Shown here in pieces: positions 9,027-17,378 of a stretch of DNA of 60,940 nucleotides (positions are counted from its first letter, which is position 1; the number at the start of each line of letters is the position of its first letter). The notes under the pieces were generated by a model. That model did no database searches and was not told the origin of the DNA. It saw only the letters and a list, made by a program, of their open reading frames with translations. Where the stretch lies: assembly GCF_016786325.1 (NCBI RefSeq), contig NZ_JADWYU010000087.1, positions 1-60,940 on the forward strand. The letters are read 5' to 3'. This stretch comes from Frankia nepalensis. GTDB lineage: Bacteria; Actinomycetota; Actinomycetes; Frankiales; Frankiaceae. A program made the translations under genes and the position numbers.

Positions 9027-9394
9027 GCCAGAACCCTATGGGCCGGCCCCGCCGCCGTCCGCCGAGTTCGGCGACGCGGCCGCGTCGATACCGACGCGGG
9101 TGGCGACGCGCCACCCTCACCGACACCCGGTCGGCTCGCCGACCAGCCAGGGACCGTGAGGCGAGGTGATCGGCGGTCGCCTCTAGGTCACCGAGGTGAC
9201 GCCGATGCACGGCGGGCAGGACCTGCTGGTGCGCTGGGCCCCGGCGGGTCGGGCGGCTGGCGCGCCCATTACCGCTTCGCGGCGAACGACAGCCAGATCG
9301 TCCTCGCTGACCTCCAGTACGCCTGACCGCCGGAATCGGAGCCGCCGGTGTGGTCTTCCCAGCGGGCTCCGGAGTCCCAGCCCGCGTGAACCAG
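9027..9394. other. Intergenic, no clear gene
   Basis: No convincing complete gene is present. A short plus-strand stretch ending at 9326 (RFAANDSQIVLADLQYA) looks like a protein tail, but its frame breaks upstream, so it may be a gene remnant. Confidence 0.4.
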
Positions 9395-10312
9395 TCAGGC
9401 GGGCGCGGACCGCCCCGTCCCGCCTGCCGCCGCGATCACCTCCTGGCAGGCGCCGACGAAGTCGGTGACGATCTCGCGCCGGTCGTCGCGCCGCCAGACC
9501 AGCGCGAGCCGGCTGTACGGGCCGTCGACGAGTGGCCGGGTGACGACCCCGGCGCGCTCGACCAGGGGCGCGTTGCCCTCGGCGACCAGGACGATGCCAC
9601 TGCCTCCCACCAGGGCCTCGTAGGTCTCCTCCGCGCTGCGCACAACGGTGCCGATCCGGGGCGGCGTCGGGCGCAGGGCGGTGAGGAGCCAGAAGTCCCG
9701 CATGTCACCCGCCTCTTCTGGGAGCGCGAGGAACGGCTGGTCGACGAGATCGGCCACGCGCAGCTCCGGGCGCGCGGCGAGGGGGTGTGCCGCCGGCATC
9801 GCCACCAGCAACGACTCCTGAGCGATCACCATGGACGTGAAGTCCTGGGCCGACGGCAGCGGCAGCCAGAGGAAGGCGAGGTCGCAGGAGCGGTCGGCGA
9901 GCCCGGCCGTCGGGTCGTCCCACTGGACCTGCCGCAGCTCGAAGTCCGCCGTCGGCCGCCGGGACCGGAACCGCGACCGCAGCGCCGGGAGCAGCCCACG
10001 CCCGGGGCTGGTGCTCATCCCCACCACCAGGCTCGATGCCACCTCGGCGCGGTGCCGCGCCAGCGCCCCGTCGGCGTCGTTCCAGGCCGCGAGGACGCGT
10101 CGCGCGTGTGGCAGGAGCACCGCCCCGGCGTCGGACAGCCGCACGGCGCGCCGGTCCCGCTCGAACAGGGCAACTCCGAGCTGCCGTTCCAGCAGCCTGA
10201 TCTGCTTGCTCAACGCCGGCTGCGACACGAACAACTGCTCGGCGGCCCGGGTGAAGTGCAGCTCCTCCGCGACCGCGACGAAGTACCGAAGGTCTCGGAC
10301 GTGAATGTCCAT
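9395..10312 (-). CDS. LysR-family transcriptional regulator
   Basis: The 305-residue protein has a typical LysR N-terminal winged helix (LRYFVAVAEELHFTRAAEQL, then VSQPALSKQIRLLERQLG) followed by a two-lobed LysR substrate domain (VVGMSTSPGRGLLPALRSRF, ADRSCDLAFLWLP, VVRSAEETYEALVGGSGIVL). Length is normal for the family. It is divergent from an SDR gene with a 61-bp intergenic region, the usual LysR arrangement, so it probably controls that gene and itself in response to a small effector that cannot be named from sequence. Confidence 0.9.
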   Translation of the reverse strand: MDIHVRDLRYFVAVAEELHFTRAAEQLFVSQPALSKQIRLLERQLGVALFERDRRAVRLSDAGAVLLPHARRVLAAWNDADGALARHRAEVASSLVVGMSTSPGRGLLPALRSRFRSRRPTADFELRQVQWDDPTAGLADRSCDLAFLWLPLPSAQDFTSMVIAQESLLVAMPAAHPLAARPELRVADLVDQPFLALPEEAGDMRDFWLLTALRPTPPRIGTVVRSAEETYEALVGGSGIVLVAEGNAPLVERAGVVTRPLVDGPYSRLALVWRRDDRREIVTDFVGACQEVIAAAGGTGRSAPA

Positions 10313-10373
10313 AACTCACGGCTATCACAGTCGGTCTTGGACGCATCCGGCCCCGTGGCCGCAGGCTCGGGAC

Positions 10374-11213
10374 ATGGACAGGGTATGGATCATCACAGGC
10401 GCGAACAGCGGCTTCGGACTTGCCTTCACCCACGCGGCCATCGACGCTGGCGACGTCGTCGTCGCCGCGGTCCGCCGCCCCGAGACGATGGAGGCGCTCG
10501 CGGCCCAGTTCCCGGACCGGCTCGACGTCGTCGGGTTCGACGTCACCGCCACGGCGCGCGCGCAGTCGGTCGTGGACGACGTCGTCGCCCGGCACGGCCA
10601 CGTCGACGTGCTGGTCAACAACGCCGGCCGCACCCATGTCGGCGCCGCGGAGGAAACGACCGACGACGAGCTGCGCAGCCTGTTCGAGCTGCATTTCTTC
10701 GGCGTGGTGGCGCTTACCCGGGCGGTGCTGCCGCGGATGCGCGAGCAGCGTCACGGCGCGATCGTCCAGCTCAGCAGCATGGGCGGCCAGATGTCGTTCG
10801 CCGGGTTCTCGGCGTACAGCGCGACGAAGTTCGCCCTGGAGGGCTGGTCGGAAGGGCTGGCCGACGAGGTCCGCCCGTTCGGCGTCGACGTGCTGATCGT
10901 CGAGCCGGGGGCGTTCCGCACCGGCCTGTTCGACCCGGCCCGCCGGACGTTCAGCGCCGAGCTGGGTACCTACGCCGGCACCGTCGGAGGCACCCGGGCG
11001 ATGGTCACGGGTGGCGGCGGCGCCCAGCCGGGCGACCCGGCGAAGCTGGCCCGGCTGGTCGTCGAAGTGCTGGGCTCCGGCCGGGTCCCGCTGCGGCTGC
11101 CCGTCGGCGCCGACGCGGTCGACGCCGTGCTCAGCCATCTCGACGCGGTGCGCGCCGACATCGACGGGTGGGAGAAGGCGGCCCGGGACACCGCGTTCGA
11201 CCCGCCGTCCTGA
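10374..11213 (+). CDS. Short-chain dehydrogenase/reductase
   Basis: This 279-residue classical SDR has the cofactor loop TGANSGFG (residues ~8-15), the NNAG motif, and a catalytic Ser plus Tyr-x3-Lys (YSATK). The start at 10374 is preferred because the Rossmann strand begins immediately (MDRVWIITGAN); a further in-frame start at 10305 lies inside the LysR promoter. The absence of an acidic residue right after the second strand (AAVRRPE) favours NADP(H), which is weak evidence. It is divergent from a LysR regulator. The substrate is unknown; the family acts on alcohols and ketones. Confidence 0.9.
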   Translation: MDRVWIITGANSGFGLAFTHAAIDAGDVVVAAVRRPETMEALAAQFPDRLDVVGFDVTATARAQSVVDDVVARHGHVDVLVNNAGRTHVGAAEETTDDELRSLFELHFFGVVALTRAVLPRMREQRHGAIVQLSSMGGQMSFAGFSAYSATKFALEGWSEGLADEVRPFGVDVLIVEPGAFRTGLFDPARRTFSAELGTYAGTVGGTRAMVTGGGGAQPGDPAKLARLVVEVLGSGRVPLRLPVGADAVDAVLSHLDAVRADIDGWEKAARDTAFDPPS

Positions 11214-11369
11214 CGATCCGGTGAACGAGACCCGCGAAGTGGGCGGACGAATGGTGACACCATTCACGATGTCGGAGCCTGGCCGCTGCGAGGGTGTCCG
11301 CCTTCCGCGCGGCCGGCGTGGTCGCCGGCATCGGCTCGAAGGCCGCCCGCGGACTCCTGTCGCAGGCGG

Positions 11370-11633
11370 GAGTGGGAGCGGCTGCGCAAGGACGTCGCCG
11401 GCCGGGTTTCCTTCGAGATCCACCGCCGGTTTCTCGATGACTATCTGACGTCCGCTCCGCGGGTGCTGGAGATCGGCGCCGGTCCCGGGATCTTCACCCA
11501 GTACCTGGCGCGGCACGGCGCCCGGCTCACCGCCACCGACCTGTCCCCGGTGCAGCTGGCGGACAACCAGCGGCGGATCGTCGAGGCCGGGCTGGGCGGC
11601 GCGGTGGAGGACTTCCGGGTCGCGGACGTACGG
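11370..11633 (+). pseudogene. SAM-dependent methyltransferase fragment
   Basis: An 88-codon stretch carries a clear class I methyltransferase beginning: FEIHRRFLDDYLTSAPRVLE, the SAM loop IGAGPGIFTQYLARHGA, then TATDLSPVQLADNQRRI and VEDFRVADVR. No start codon with a ribosome site is visible upstream. After VADVR the similarity stops, and the frame runs into the antisense 3' end of hrpB. Normal family length is 200-270 residues, so this is a truncated remnant. Confidence 0.65.
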
Positions 11634-11709
11634 ACTCCGACACCAGCGACATTCCGCCGCCACGCCCGACCAGGTGACCACGTCGGTCACAACGGAGGCC
11701 CTGCCGGCG

Positions 11710-14364
11710 TCAGCGGCTGCGGGGGGCGACGCGGCGGGTCGGCGGGGCTGTGGTCGGGTCGTCCGGCCAGGGGTGGCGGGGGTAACGGCCGCGAAGTTCC
11801 GAGCGGACCCGCGGGTAGCCCGTCCGCCAGAACGACGCGAGGTCGCTGGTCACCGCCACCGGGCGCCCCGCCGGTGACAGCAGGTGCAGCACCAGTGGGG
11901 CGCGGCCGTCGGCGACGCCGGGTACCCGCTCCCAGCCGAACACCTCGGCGATCTTCACGGCCAGGACGGGGCCGGCGGCGCCGCTGGTGCCGCTGTAGTC
12001 GAGGCGCACCCGGGAGCCGCTCGGCACCGTCACCCGCTCGGGCGCCAGCTCGTCCAGCCGGGCGGCCTGTGGCCAGGGCAGCAGCCGGCGCAGCGCCCGG
12101 CCGGCGTCGACGCGCTCGAGGTCGGCGCGGCGCCGCACACCGTCGAGGTCCGGCCCGAGCCAGTCGGGGGCGCGGGCCAGCAGTGCGGCGTCGGTGACGT
12201 CGGGCCAGGGGGCGCCGAGCACCCGGTGGCAGAACGCGAGCCTGTCCCGCAGGGCGAGCGCGTCGGCGTTCCAGCGCAGCACGGGAAGTCCGGCGTCGCG
12301 CAGCCCGTCGAGCACGGCGGCCCGCAGCCTGGGCGGGTCGGGCCTGGTCGGGCGTTCGGCGAGGATGATCGCGCCGAGGCGCTCGAGCCGGCGGGCGACG
12401 ATGTCACCACCGGACCAGGCGACCTCGTCCTCGAGGCGCAGCAGCGCCGCTCCCGCCTCCCGCGCGGTGGCCGCGTCGAGGGCGACGGCCAGGCGCACAC
12501 GGGCGGACGTCCGGCCGGACCCGCGGTCGGCGACCGCGATGGCGAGCCATTCCGCCCCGGTCAACGCCGAGCCCGCGGCGAGCTCGGCACCTGTCCCGCC
12601 GGCCATCAGGTAGTTCGAGCCGCCGGGGTCGCGGGCCCGCGCGAGCCGCTCGGGGAAGGCGAGGCCGACCACCAGGCCCGCCGCAAGATCGTCGGTCATC
12701 TCACCCGTTCCCCGCGCCGCGGGCCCGGCGGCCCCGGAGGGCCGGGCGGGTTCCCCGGGCGGGGCGGGTGCGGCTTGCGCGGCCGAGCGCAGCCGGCGGA
12801 CCTCCTCCCGCCAGCGGGCGGACGCGGCCCGGTCGGTGTCGCCCCGCAGGCGGCGCCACCCGGCGACGAGGTCGTCGGAGGGGCCGCCCGCGGGGTCGTC
12901 CCCAGAGAGCATCGCCACGACCTCCGCGGCGCGGCGGGCGCCGACGGCCAGGGTGCCGTCAAGTAGCGCCCGCGCGAGCCGCGGATGGGCCCCGACCTGG
13001 GCGATCGAACGTCCTCGCGGGGTGACCCGGCCGGTCTCGTCGACGGCGCCGAGGGCCCGCAGCGAAACCCCGGCGGCTTCCATCGCGCCGGCGGGAGGGT
13101 CGCTGAGCAGCGACAGGCCCACGCCGCCGGGATGGCCCCAGACCGCCAGCTCCAGCGCGAAGGCGGTGAGGTCGGCGACGGCGACCTCCGGTTCCGGCTG
13201 GGCGGGCAGCCGGTCGTGCTCGGCGGCCGACCAGCAGCGGTACACCCGGCCCGGCGCCTCCCGGCCGGCCCGGCCCGCGCGCTGCCCGGCGGACGACCGC
13301 GACACCCGCACGGTAACCAGCGAGCCCAGCCCGCGGGCGTGATCCATCCGCGGGGAGCGGGCAAGGCCGGCGTCGACGACGACCCGCACGCCGGGCACCG
13401 TGAGGCTGCTCTCCGCGACCGCGGTCGCCAACACCACCCGGCGACGCGGGCCGGCGCGCAGCACCGCGTCCTGCGCCCCGCCGGTCTGGCGGCCGTGCAG
13501 GGTGAGCACGTCGACCGCGTTCCGGTGCCCGGCGAGCCGACCGGCGACGGCGGCGATCTCACCGGCCCCGGGCAGGAAGACCAGCACATCCCCGGACGTC
13601 TCCCGCAGCGCGCGCCCGACGGTCGCGGCGACGTGGTCGAGCAGCCTCGGGTCGACCCGCAGGCCGTGCGCCGGGGTGATCACCCCGGGCGGGGGCGCCC
13701 AGACCACCTCGACGCCGAACATCGAGGCGTCCGTCCCGATGACCGGCGCGGGCTGGCCAGGCGCGCCGAGCATCGCGGCCAGCCGCCGGGTGTCGGCTGT
13801 CGCGGAGGCGGCGAGCAGGAGCAGGTCGGGGCGCAGCGCCGCGCGGACGTCGAGCAGGAACGCGAGCGCCAGGTCGGCGTCGAGGTGGCGCTCATGGCAC
13901 TCGTCGAGGAGGACCGCGTTGGTACCGGGCAGCTCGGGGTCGCGTTGCAGCCGCCGGACGAGCACTCCCGGTGTGACCACCTCGACCCTGGTGGACGGCC
14001 CGACCATGCGCTCGCCGCGGATCGTGTAGCCGACCGCGCCACCCACCTCGCCGCCGCCCACACCACGGCGACCCGCGGCATCCACGCGAGCCCCGGCACC
14101 GCCAGCGAGGCTGGCCATCCGCCGTGCCGCGGCGCGGACGGCGATCCGCCGCGGCTCGACGACCAGTACCCGGCCGGGGACGTGGTCGGCGAGCGCGAGC
14201 GGGACGAGCGTTGTCTTGCCTGTGCCAGGCGGAGCCACCAGCACCGCGGCCCCGCCGGCGAAGCCCGACCCGTGCTGGCCGTGGGCGGTCAGCGCGGCGA
14301 CGAGCGCTGGCAGGGCGGCCCGGACAGGCAGGTCCGCCCCGGCGACCGTCAGGTCGGGCAACAT
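11710..14364 (-). CDS. hrpB: ATP-dependent helicase HrpB
   Basis: The 884-residue DExH-box helicase has Walker A APPGTGKTT (residues 44-52), motif Ia VVEPRRIAVRAAARRMA, DECH box at ~154-157 (LLDECHERHLDADL), SAT motif (AASATADTRRLAAMLG), and motif VI QRAGRAGREAPGRVYR. The C-terminal HrpB domain ends with VLHLLSPAGRPVAVTSDLA, then FWRTGYPRVRSELRGRYPRH, a diagnostic HrpB tail. The start was chosen because GAGGAG lies 8 bases upstream of ATG 14364; the frame continues upstream through a decayed SDR without homology. Size and order match the family. The cellular role is an RNA helicase of poorly defined function. It is a stand-alone gene with no evident operon partner. Confidence 0.93.
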   Translation of the reverse strand: MLPDLTVAGADLPVRAALPALVAALTAHGQHGSGFAGGAAVLVAPPGTGKTTLVPLALADHVPGRVLVVEPRRIAVRAAARRMASLAGGAGARVDAAGRRGVGGGEVGGAVGYTIRGERMVGPSTRVEVVTPGVLVRRLQRDPELPGTNAVLLDECHERHLDADLALAFLLDVRAALRPDLLLLAASATADTRRLAAMLGAPGQPAPVIGTDASMFGVEVVWAPPPGVITPAHGLRVDPRLLDHVAATVGRALRETSGDVLVFLPGAGEIAAVAGRLAGHRNAVDVLTLHGRQTGGAQDAVLRAGPRRRVVLATAVAESSLTVPGVRVVVDAGLARSPRMDHARGLGSLVTVRVSRSSAGQRAGRAGREAPGRVYRCWSAAEHDRLPAQPEPEVAVADLTAFALELAVWGHPGGVGLSLLSDPPAGAMEAAGVSLRALGAVDETGRVTPRGRSIAQVGAHPRLARALLDGTLAVGARRAAEVVAMLSGDDPAGGPSDDLVAGWRRLRGDTDRAASARWREEVRRLRSAAQAAPAPPGEPARPSGAAGPAARGTGEMTDDLAAGLVVGLAFPERLARARDPGGSNYLMAGGTGAELAAGSALTGAEWLAIAVADRGSGRTSARVRLAVALDAATAREAGAALLRLEDEVAWSGGDIVARRLERLGAIILAERPTRPDPPRLRAAVLDGLRDAGLPVLRWNADALALRDRLAFCHRVLGAPWPDVTDAALLARAPDWLGPDLDGVRRRADLERVDAGRALRRLLPWPQAARLDELAPERVTVPSGSRVRLDYSGTSGAAGPVLAVKIAEVFGWERVPGVADGRAPLVLHLLSPAGRPVAVTSDLASFWRTGYPRVRSELRGRYPRHPWPDDPTTAPPTRRVAPRSR

Positions 14365-14456
14365 GCGCCCAGTCTCCTCGGATCGACGCGGCCGAGGGCG
14401 ACGTGGCGTTCCGCCGAATGCCCCTCTGCTGACGGTGCGCCAGTTCGACACTCCGA

Positions 14457-14590
14457 TTGGTTGAGGCCATCGTCGACGTAGAGGTTGGCGCCGGTGATGA
14501 AGCTGCTCGCCGGGACGCGAGGAACAGCACCGCGTCCGTGACCTCCTCCTGGTGGCCCATGCGACCCAGTGGGCCGGCGGTGGCCACCCC
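14457..14590 (-). pseudogene. SDR C-terminal remnant with a frameshift
   Basis: On the minus strand PLGRMGHQEEVTDAVLFLAS is a typical C-terminal segment of FabG-like SDRs. The expected continuation SSFITGANLYVDDGLNQ is present, but one base out of frame, so a single-base change near 14510-14520 breaks the gene. Nothing of the Rossmann half is recognisable upstream. It is a leftover of a lost dehydrogenase. Confidence 0.7.
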
Positions 14591-15032
14591 GGCCGCATCC
14601 CCCTCGCCCCGCCAGCGGGCCCGATTACTCCGGGAGGGGGGCTGTTCGCGGGCGTTCTGTTCCATTTCGGCTCCGTCAGGGGCCAGACGAGAGCGGCGAT
14701 CAGGACGATGGCGCCGCGACGTTGGCAGTCTGATCCGAACGTGTGGCTGCCCCCGCGGCCACCAGAAATGATCAACGATCGCCGGAGTGATCCACCACCG
14801 GGAAGCCGCACCCACCTGACGCCAACGGCAATCACCAGCGAGGCAGACCTGTTCCTCGGCCCCGAACTCTACGCCCCCGATCGGCCTGCCGCAGCCGCCG
14901 ATCCGAGCGGCCCGGGCAGACGCATCGACCGCCTCCTCCACGAATATCAACGAGCCACCTGATCAAGCATTTGACCAGCCAGATCGCATATTCGCACCCT
15001 TCAAGGACCCTTATTACGAAGTCACCTGGCCA
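14591..15032. other. Intergenic, no supportable gene
   Basis: There are open frames on both strands but no recognisable family. The plus-strand tail near 14840-14962 (FLGPELYAPDRP...RRIDRLLHEYQRAT) has protein-like composition and may be the end of a lost gene. The G+C content falls from here into the 15.0-16.1 kb block. Confidence 0.35.
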
Positions 15033-15635
15033 CTACCGCCAATACCGGAGTTCCAGCCAAGCATGAATCTCGCGATCAACCTCTTCATCTTCAACATATG
15101 AAGAGATCCAAGAGAGAGCCCACATGATCAGTTCAACGTCTTGCAGCGCCGAGAACTCTACCTCGCTCGGCAGATTCACCTCACCGCCTATAGGAGCATA
15201 GAAACTCTCATCAGTATTATCATACCGGACCTTCCGAATCTCCGATTCCGCGATTGCCTGTTCACGCGTAATAGGAAATTTCCCCAGCGCCCATTTAGCG
15301 GCTCCATCCGGCAGAAGGATCTCCGGAAGGTCGAAGATCGGCGGATCGAACCGCCGCGCGATGGATGCGATTCGGAGCATCCAATAAGCCCCGACAGCGG
15401 CCCGAACACCCTCAATCCTGACGGCCAGATCGATGACTTCCGCGGCGACTTTGAAGTCATCTGCGCGCCGGTTCGAAGTCGCGCCGCGGAAAGGCATGAC
15501 GCGGACCTCCAAGGACTCAAATACCGCCAGCCACCACTGCGGCGAGGCGCCATCCGGCCAGCGTCGGGCCACCCAACCCGCGATCTGCTCGACAGGAACA
15601 CTCCAGATTTCACGGAGATCTGAATCGATTCCCAT
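15033..15635 (-). CDS. Probable immunity protein next to a toxin tail
   Basis: The 200-residue soluble acidic protein is rich in Trp (IWSVPVEQIAGWVARRWPDG, WWLAVFESLEVR, LIMWALSWISSYVEDEEVD). It has no signal peptide, no membrane helix and no family I can name. The ATG at 15635 lies 26 bases inside the upstream toxin-like reading frame, the close coupling expected of a toxin/immunity pair. Base composition is clearly lower in G+C than the flanks, suggesting transfer. Immunity function is inferred from context and character only. Confidence 0.6.
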   Translation of the reverse strand: MGIDSDLREIWSVPVEQIAGWVARRWPDGASPQWWLAVFESLEVRVMPFRGATSNRRADDFKVAAEVIDLAVRIEGVRAAVGAYWMLRIASIARRFDPPIFDLPEILLPDGAAKWALGKFPITREQAIAESEIRKVRYDNTDESFYAPIGGEVNLPSEVEFSALQDVELIMWALSWISSYVEDEEVDREIHAWLELRYWR

Positions 15636-15984
15636 TTACGGGGGCCCTCCCGCCAAAGTCTCTAGTTGCCGCCAACGGGATTCTGATGCCAGACCTGCCG
15701 AAAGCATCGACTCCCTGCTTGATGAACGAGGCGGCACACTGTGCGCATGGCGGCGTGTAGTGGCCGGTGAAGTTGTCGAAGGACGCGACTCGGCCGCCAC
15801 TTGCAAATGTGATCTGTCCAGCCCCGATAACTGGTGATCCACCGCTGGCCATCGTGTGGTGGATTCCCGGCAGGTCGCGAACAATATTCAGACCGCCACC
15901 CTCCCCTACTGTCCAGAGATATTTGCCGCCATTGGCGACTGCCTGAGTGAACTCGAAGAGCCTGCCGCCATCGCGGAGACGCCC
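15610..15984 (-). pseudogene. Orphan C-terminal toxin module (polymorphic-toxin type)
   Basis: An open minus-strand frame begins right after a TGA at 15985-15987 and codes for FEFTQAVANGGKYLWTVGEG, NIVRDLPGIHHTMASGG, PVIGAGQITFASGGRVASFD, NFTGHYTP and a Cys-x2-Cys pair, ending in RDFGGRAPVNGNRFRSP. The pattern of a glycine-rich strand, then a decoration reading G-R-V-x-S-F-D-N-x-x-GHY-x-P, then a helix, resembles C-terminal domains of actinobacterial polymorphic toxins, though I cannot name the family. The first internal ATG (15852) would start in mid-domain. No delivery domain is attached, so it is a detached toxin tip, either decayed or a recombination cassette. It overlaps the downstream immunity-like gene. 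Confidence 0.5.
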
Positions 15985-16152
15985 TCAAGGTCAGCTGACA
16001 TCCGCTCAAACGGCAGATCATCCGTCTTGTTGTTGGAGATCAGGACGGTGCGGTGCAGGACGACCGGAATCTACCCAACGGGGTCGGGACCGTGCCGCGG
16101 GTGATCGGCGATCCACGTCCATGCGGCTCACACCCTCACGGGTCGGTGGTGC

Positions 16153-16170
16153 CAGGCGTTTTCACGCCTG
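16153..16170 (-). terminator. Hairpin after the XRE gene
   Basis: A 7-bp perfect stem (caggcgt/acgcctg) with a 4-base loop lies 13 bases downstream of the XRE stop. There is no U-run. It probably ends the DUF2975-XRE transcript. Confidence 0.5.
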
Positions 16171-16182
16171 CCCTGGGACATG

Positions 16183-16404
16183 TCATCCGCCCGCGGCGTC
16201 CTCGGGCTCCCAGCGCAGCAGGTCGCCCGGCTGGCAGTCGAGCGCCTCGCAGAGCGCGGCGAGGGTCGCGAAGCGCACCGCCTTGGCGCGGCCGTTCTTG
16301 AGTACCGCCAGGTTGGCGGGAGTGATCCCTACGCGGTCCGCGAGCTCGCCGACCGACATCTTCCGCCTGGCCAGCATCACGTCGATGTCGACGGCGATCG
16401 GCAT
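16183..16404 (-). CDS. Small XRE (Cro/CI-type) repressor, YozG-like
   Basis: The 73-residue protein is essentially one HTH_3 domain: MLARRKMSVGELADRVGITP, then ANLAVLKNGRAKAVRFATL and ALCEALDCQPGDLLRWEPED. This is the short YozG-like type that regularly accompanies DUF2975 membrane proteins. The ATG shares one base with the stop of the preceding DUF2975 gene (TGATG), so the two are translated together. It most likely represses its own operon through the paired inverted repeats at 16907-16944. Confidence 0.9.
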   Translation of the reverse strand: MPIAVDIDVMLARRKMSVGELADRVGITPANLAVLKNGRAKAVRFATLAALCEALDCQPGDLLRWEPEDAAGG

Positions 16405-16895
16405 CAGATCACCTCGTCCAGCTCGGCCTGCAGCTGCGACGCTTCGACGTCGCGCGCGACGGCCTGGGCGAGCAGCATCCGCAGCACGAGCACGAGGAGC
16501 GCGACCCCCAGGATGGCCACCCCGACCCCGCCCATGATGACGGTCACGCCCGGGTCGGCCCGCTGGCCCGGCGCGTTGAGGACCGTGACCGCGAACCACA
16601 CGAGGGCAGCCGCCACGATCGCGCCGATCACGACGTCCACGTACCGGAAGGCGGCGTGGGAGAACACGGTTCCGCGTCGCGCCATCGTCACCAGCCGCCA
16701 TACGCAGAGCAGGGCGACCTGGACCGACACCATGCCCAGGATCGTGATCACGCGCAGCGGGGCCAGCGGGAGCGACCCGTCCTCCGGGTCGCTCCCGCTG
16801 GCCAACGCCCACACCATCCCTGCCTGCACGAACACGGTGCCGGCGAGCACCACCACGAGCACGGCGCGCAGCGCACCCACCGTCAGCCTTCCCAT
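16404..16895 (-). CDS. DUF2975 membrane protein
   Basis: The 163-residue protein has four membrane helices: LRAVLVVVLAGTVFVQAGMV, then LRVITILGMVSVQVALLC, then VIGAIVAAALVWFAVTVL, then IMGGVGVAILGVALLVLVL. Between helices 2 and 3 is the family segment ARRGTVFSHAAFRYVDVV. ATG 16895 is chosen over 16910 because GAAGGA sits about 9 bases upstream of it. It is co-transcribed with the XRE repressor. DUF2975/XRE pairs are common in Gram-positive bacteria; the function of the membrane partner is not established. Confidence 0.85.
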   Translation of the reverse strand: MGRLTVGALRAVLVVVLAGTVFVQAGMVWALASGSDPEDGSLPLAPLRVITILGMVSVQVALLCVWRLVTMARRGTVFSHAAFRYVDVVIGAIVAAALVWFAVTVLNAPGQRADPGVTVIMGGVGVAILGVALLVLVLRMLLAQAVARDVEASQLQAELDEVI

Positions 16896-16906
16896 GGCCC
16901 ATCCTT

Positions 16907-16944
16907 CCATCGATTCACGATGGGAATCTATCGAATTTCGATAG
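16907..16944. promoter_or_regulatory. Two tandem inverted repeats upstream of the DUF2975-XRE operon
   Basis: Site 1 is ccatcg-N5-cgatgg (16907-16923). Site 2 is ctatcga-att-tcgatag (16928-16944). They share the core ATCGA-N3-CGAT, and their centres (16915 and 16936) are 21 bp apart, two helical turns, so two dimers would bind the same face of DNA. Site 1 lies over the start region. These are likely autoregulatory operators of the XRE protein. Confidence 0.7.
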
Positions 16945-17378
16945 GTGGAGCAAAGGCTGGGACGGAGGATAGGCGGCCGTTTCGCGCCATGGCGGGACGC
17001 CGCCGCGGACCCTGAGGTCGATGATCGTGTCCCAGTCGAGGTCGAGAGAGGTGAGGATGTCGCGTTCACGAAGCAGGTTGTGGGTTCGGGCCCGCGTACC
17101 CAGCACCAAGATCCTTCGCCCCGTCACCGCACCTGTGTGACCTTGACCTGCCCGCGACGTCGCGCAGATCAAGTCCCACCAGACACGAAGTCTCTCGACC
17201 AGGTAGACCCGCCAGTCGGAAGGGCGGCAGCCCGGGAGACGCGCTGTGCTGTCGCCATCCTGACCGGGCGGGCGGCCCGGGTTCAGTGTCAGCACGGATA
17301 CGTGGCGGCGGCCGCGCCGCGCACGATGCGGTCACCACAGGCATGCCTGAGCGCGCACGAACTCGAAGGTGACACACG
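16945..17378. other. Intergenic, no supportable gene
   Basis: The region separates divergent units. A 126-codon minus frame (16915-17295) contains a protein-like patch (HNLLRERDILTSLDLDWD) but overlaps the operators and lacks a ribosome site, so it is not called. Confidence 0.35.

Noticed and set aside
8532-9326. Plus frame ending in a protein-like tail
   Set aside because: Most of it is antisense to the four-helix membrane protein; only the last ~20 codons look coding, too little to call a gene.
11674-11690. Hairpin gtgacc-N5-ggtcac downstream of hrpB as a terminator
   Set aside because: The stem is only 6 bp and lies in the methyltransferase remnant; too weak to call.
16915-17295. 126-codon minus frame with a protein-like patch
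   Set aside because: It covers the XRE operators, has no ribosome site and matches no family; kept only as a note in the intergenic entry.
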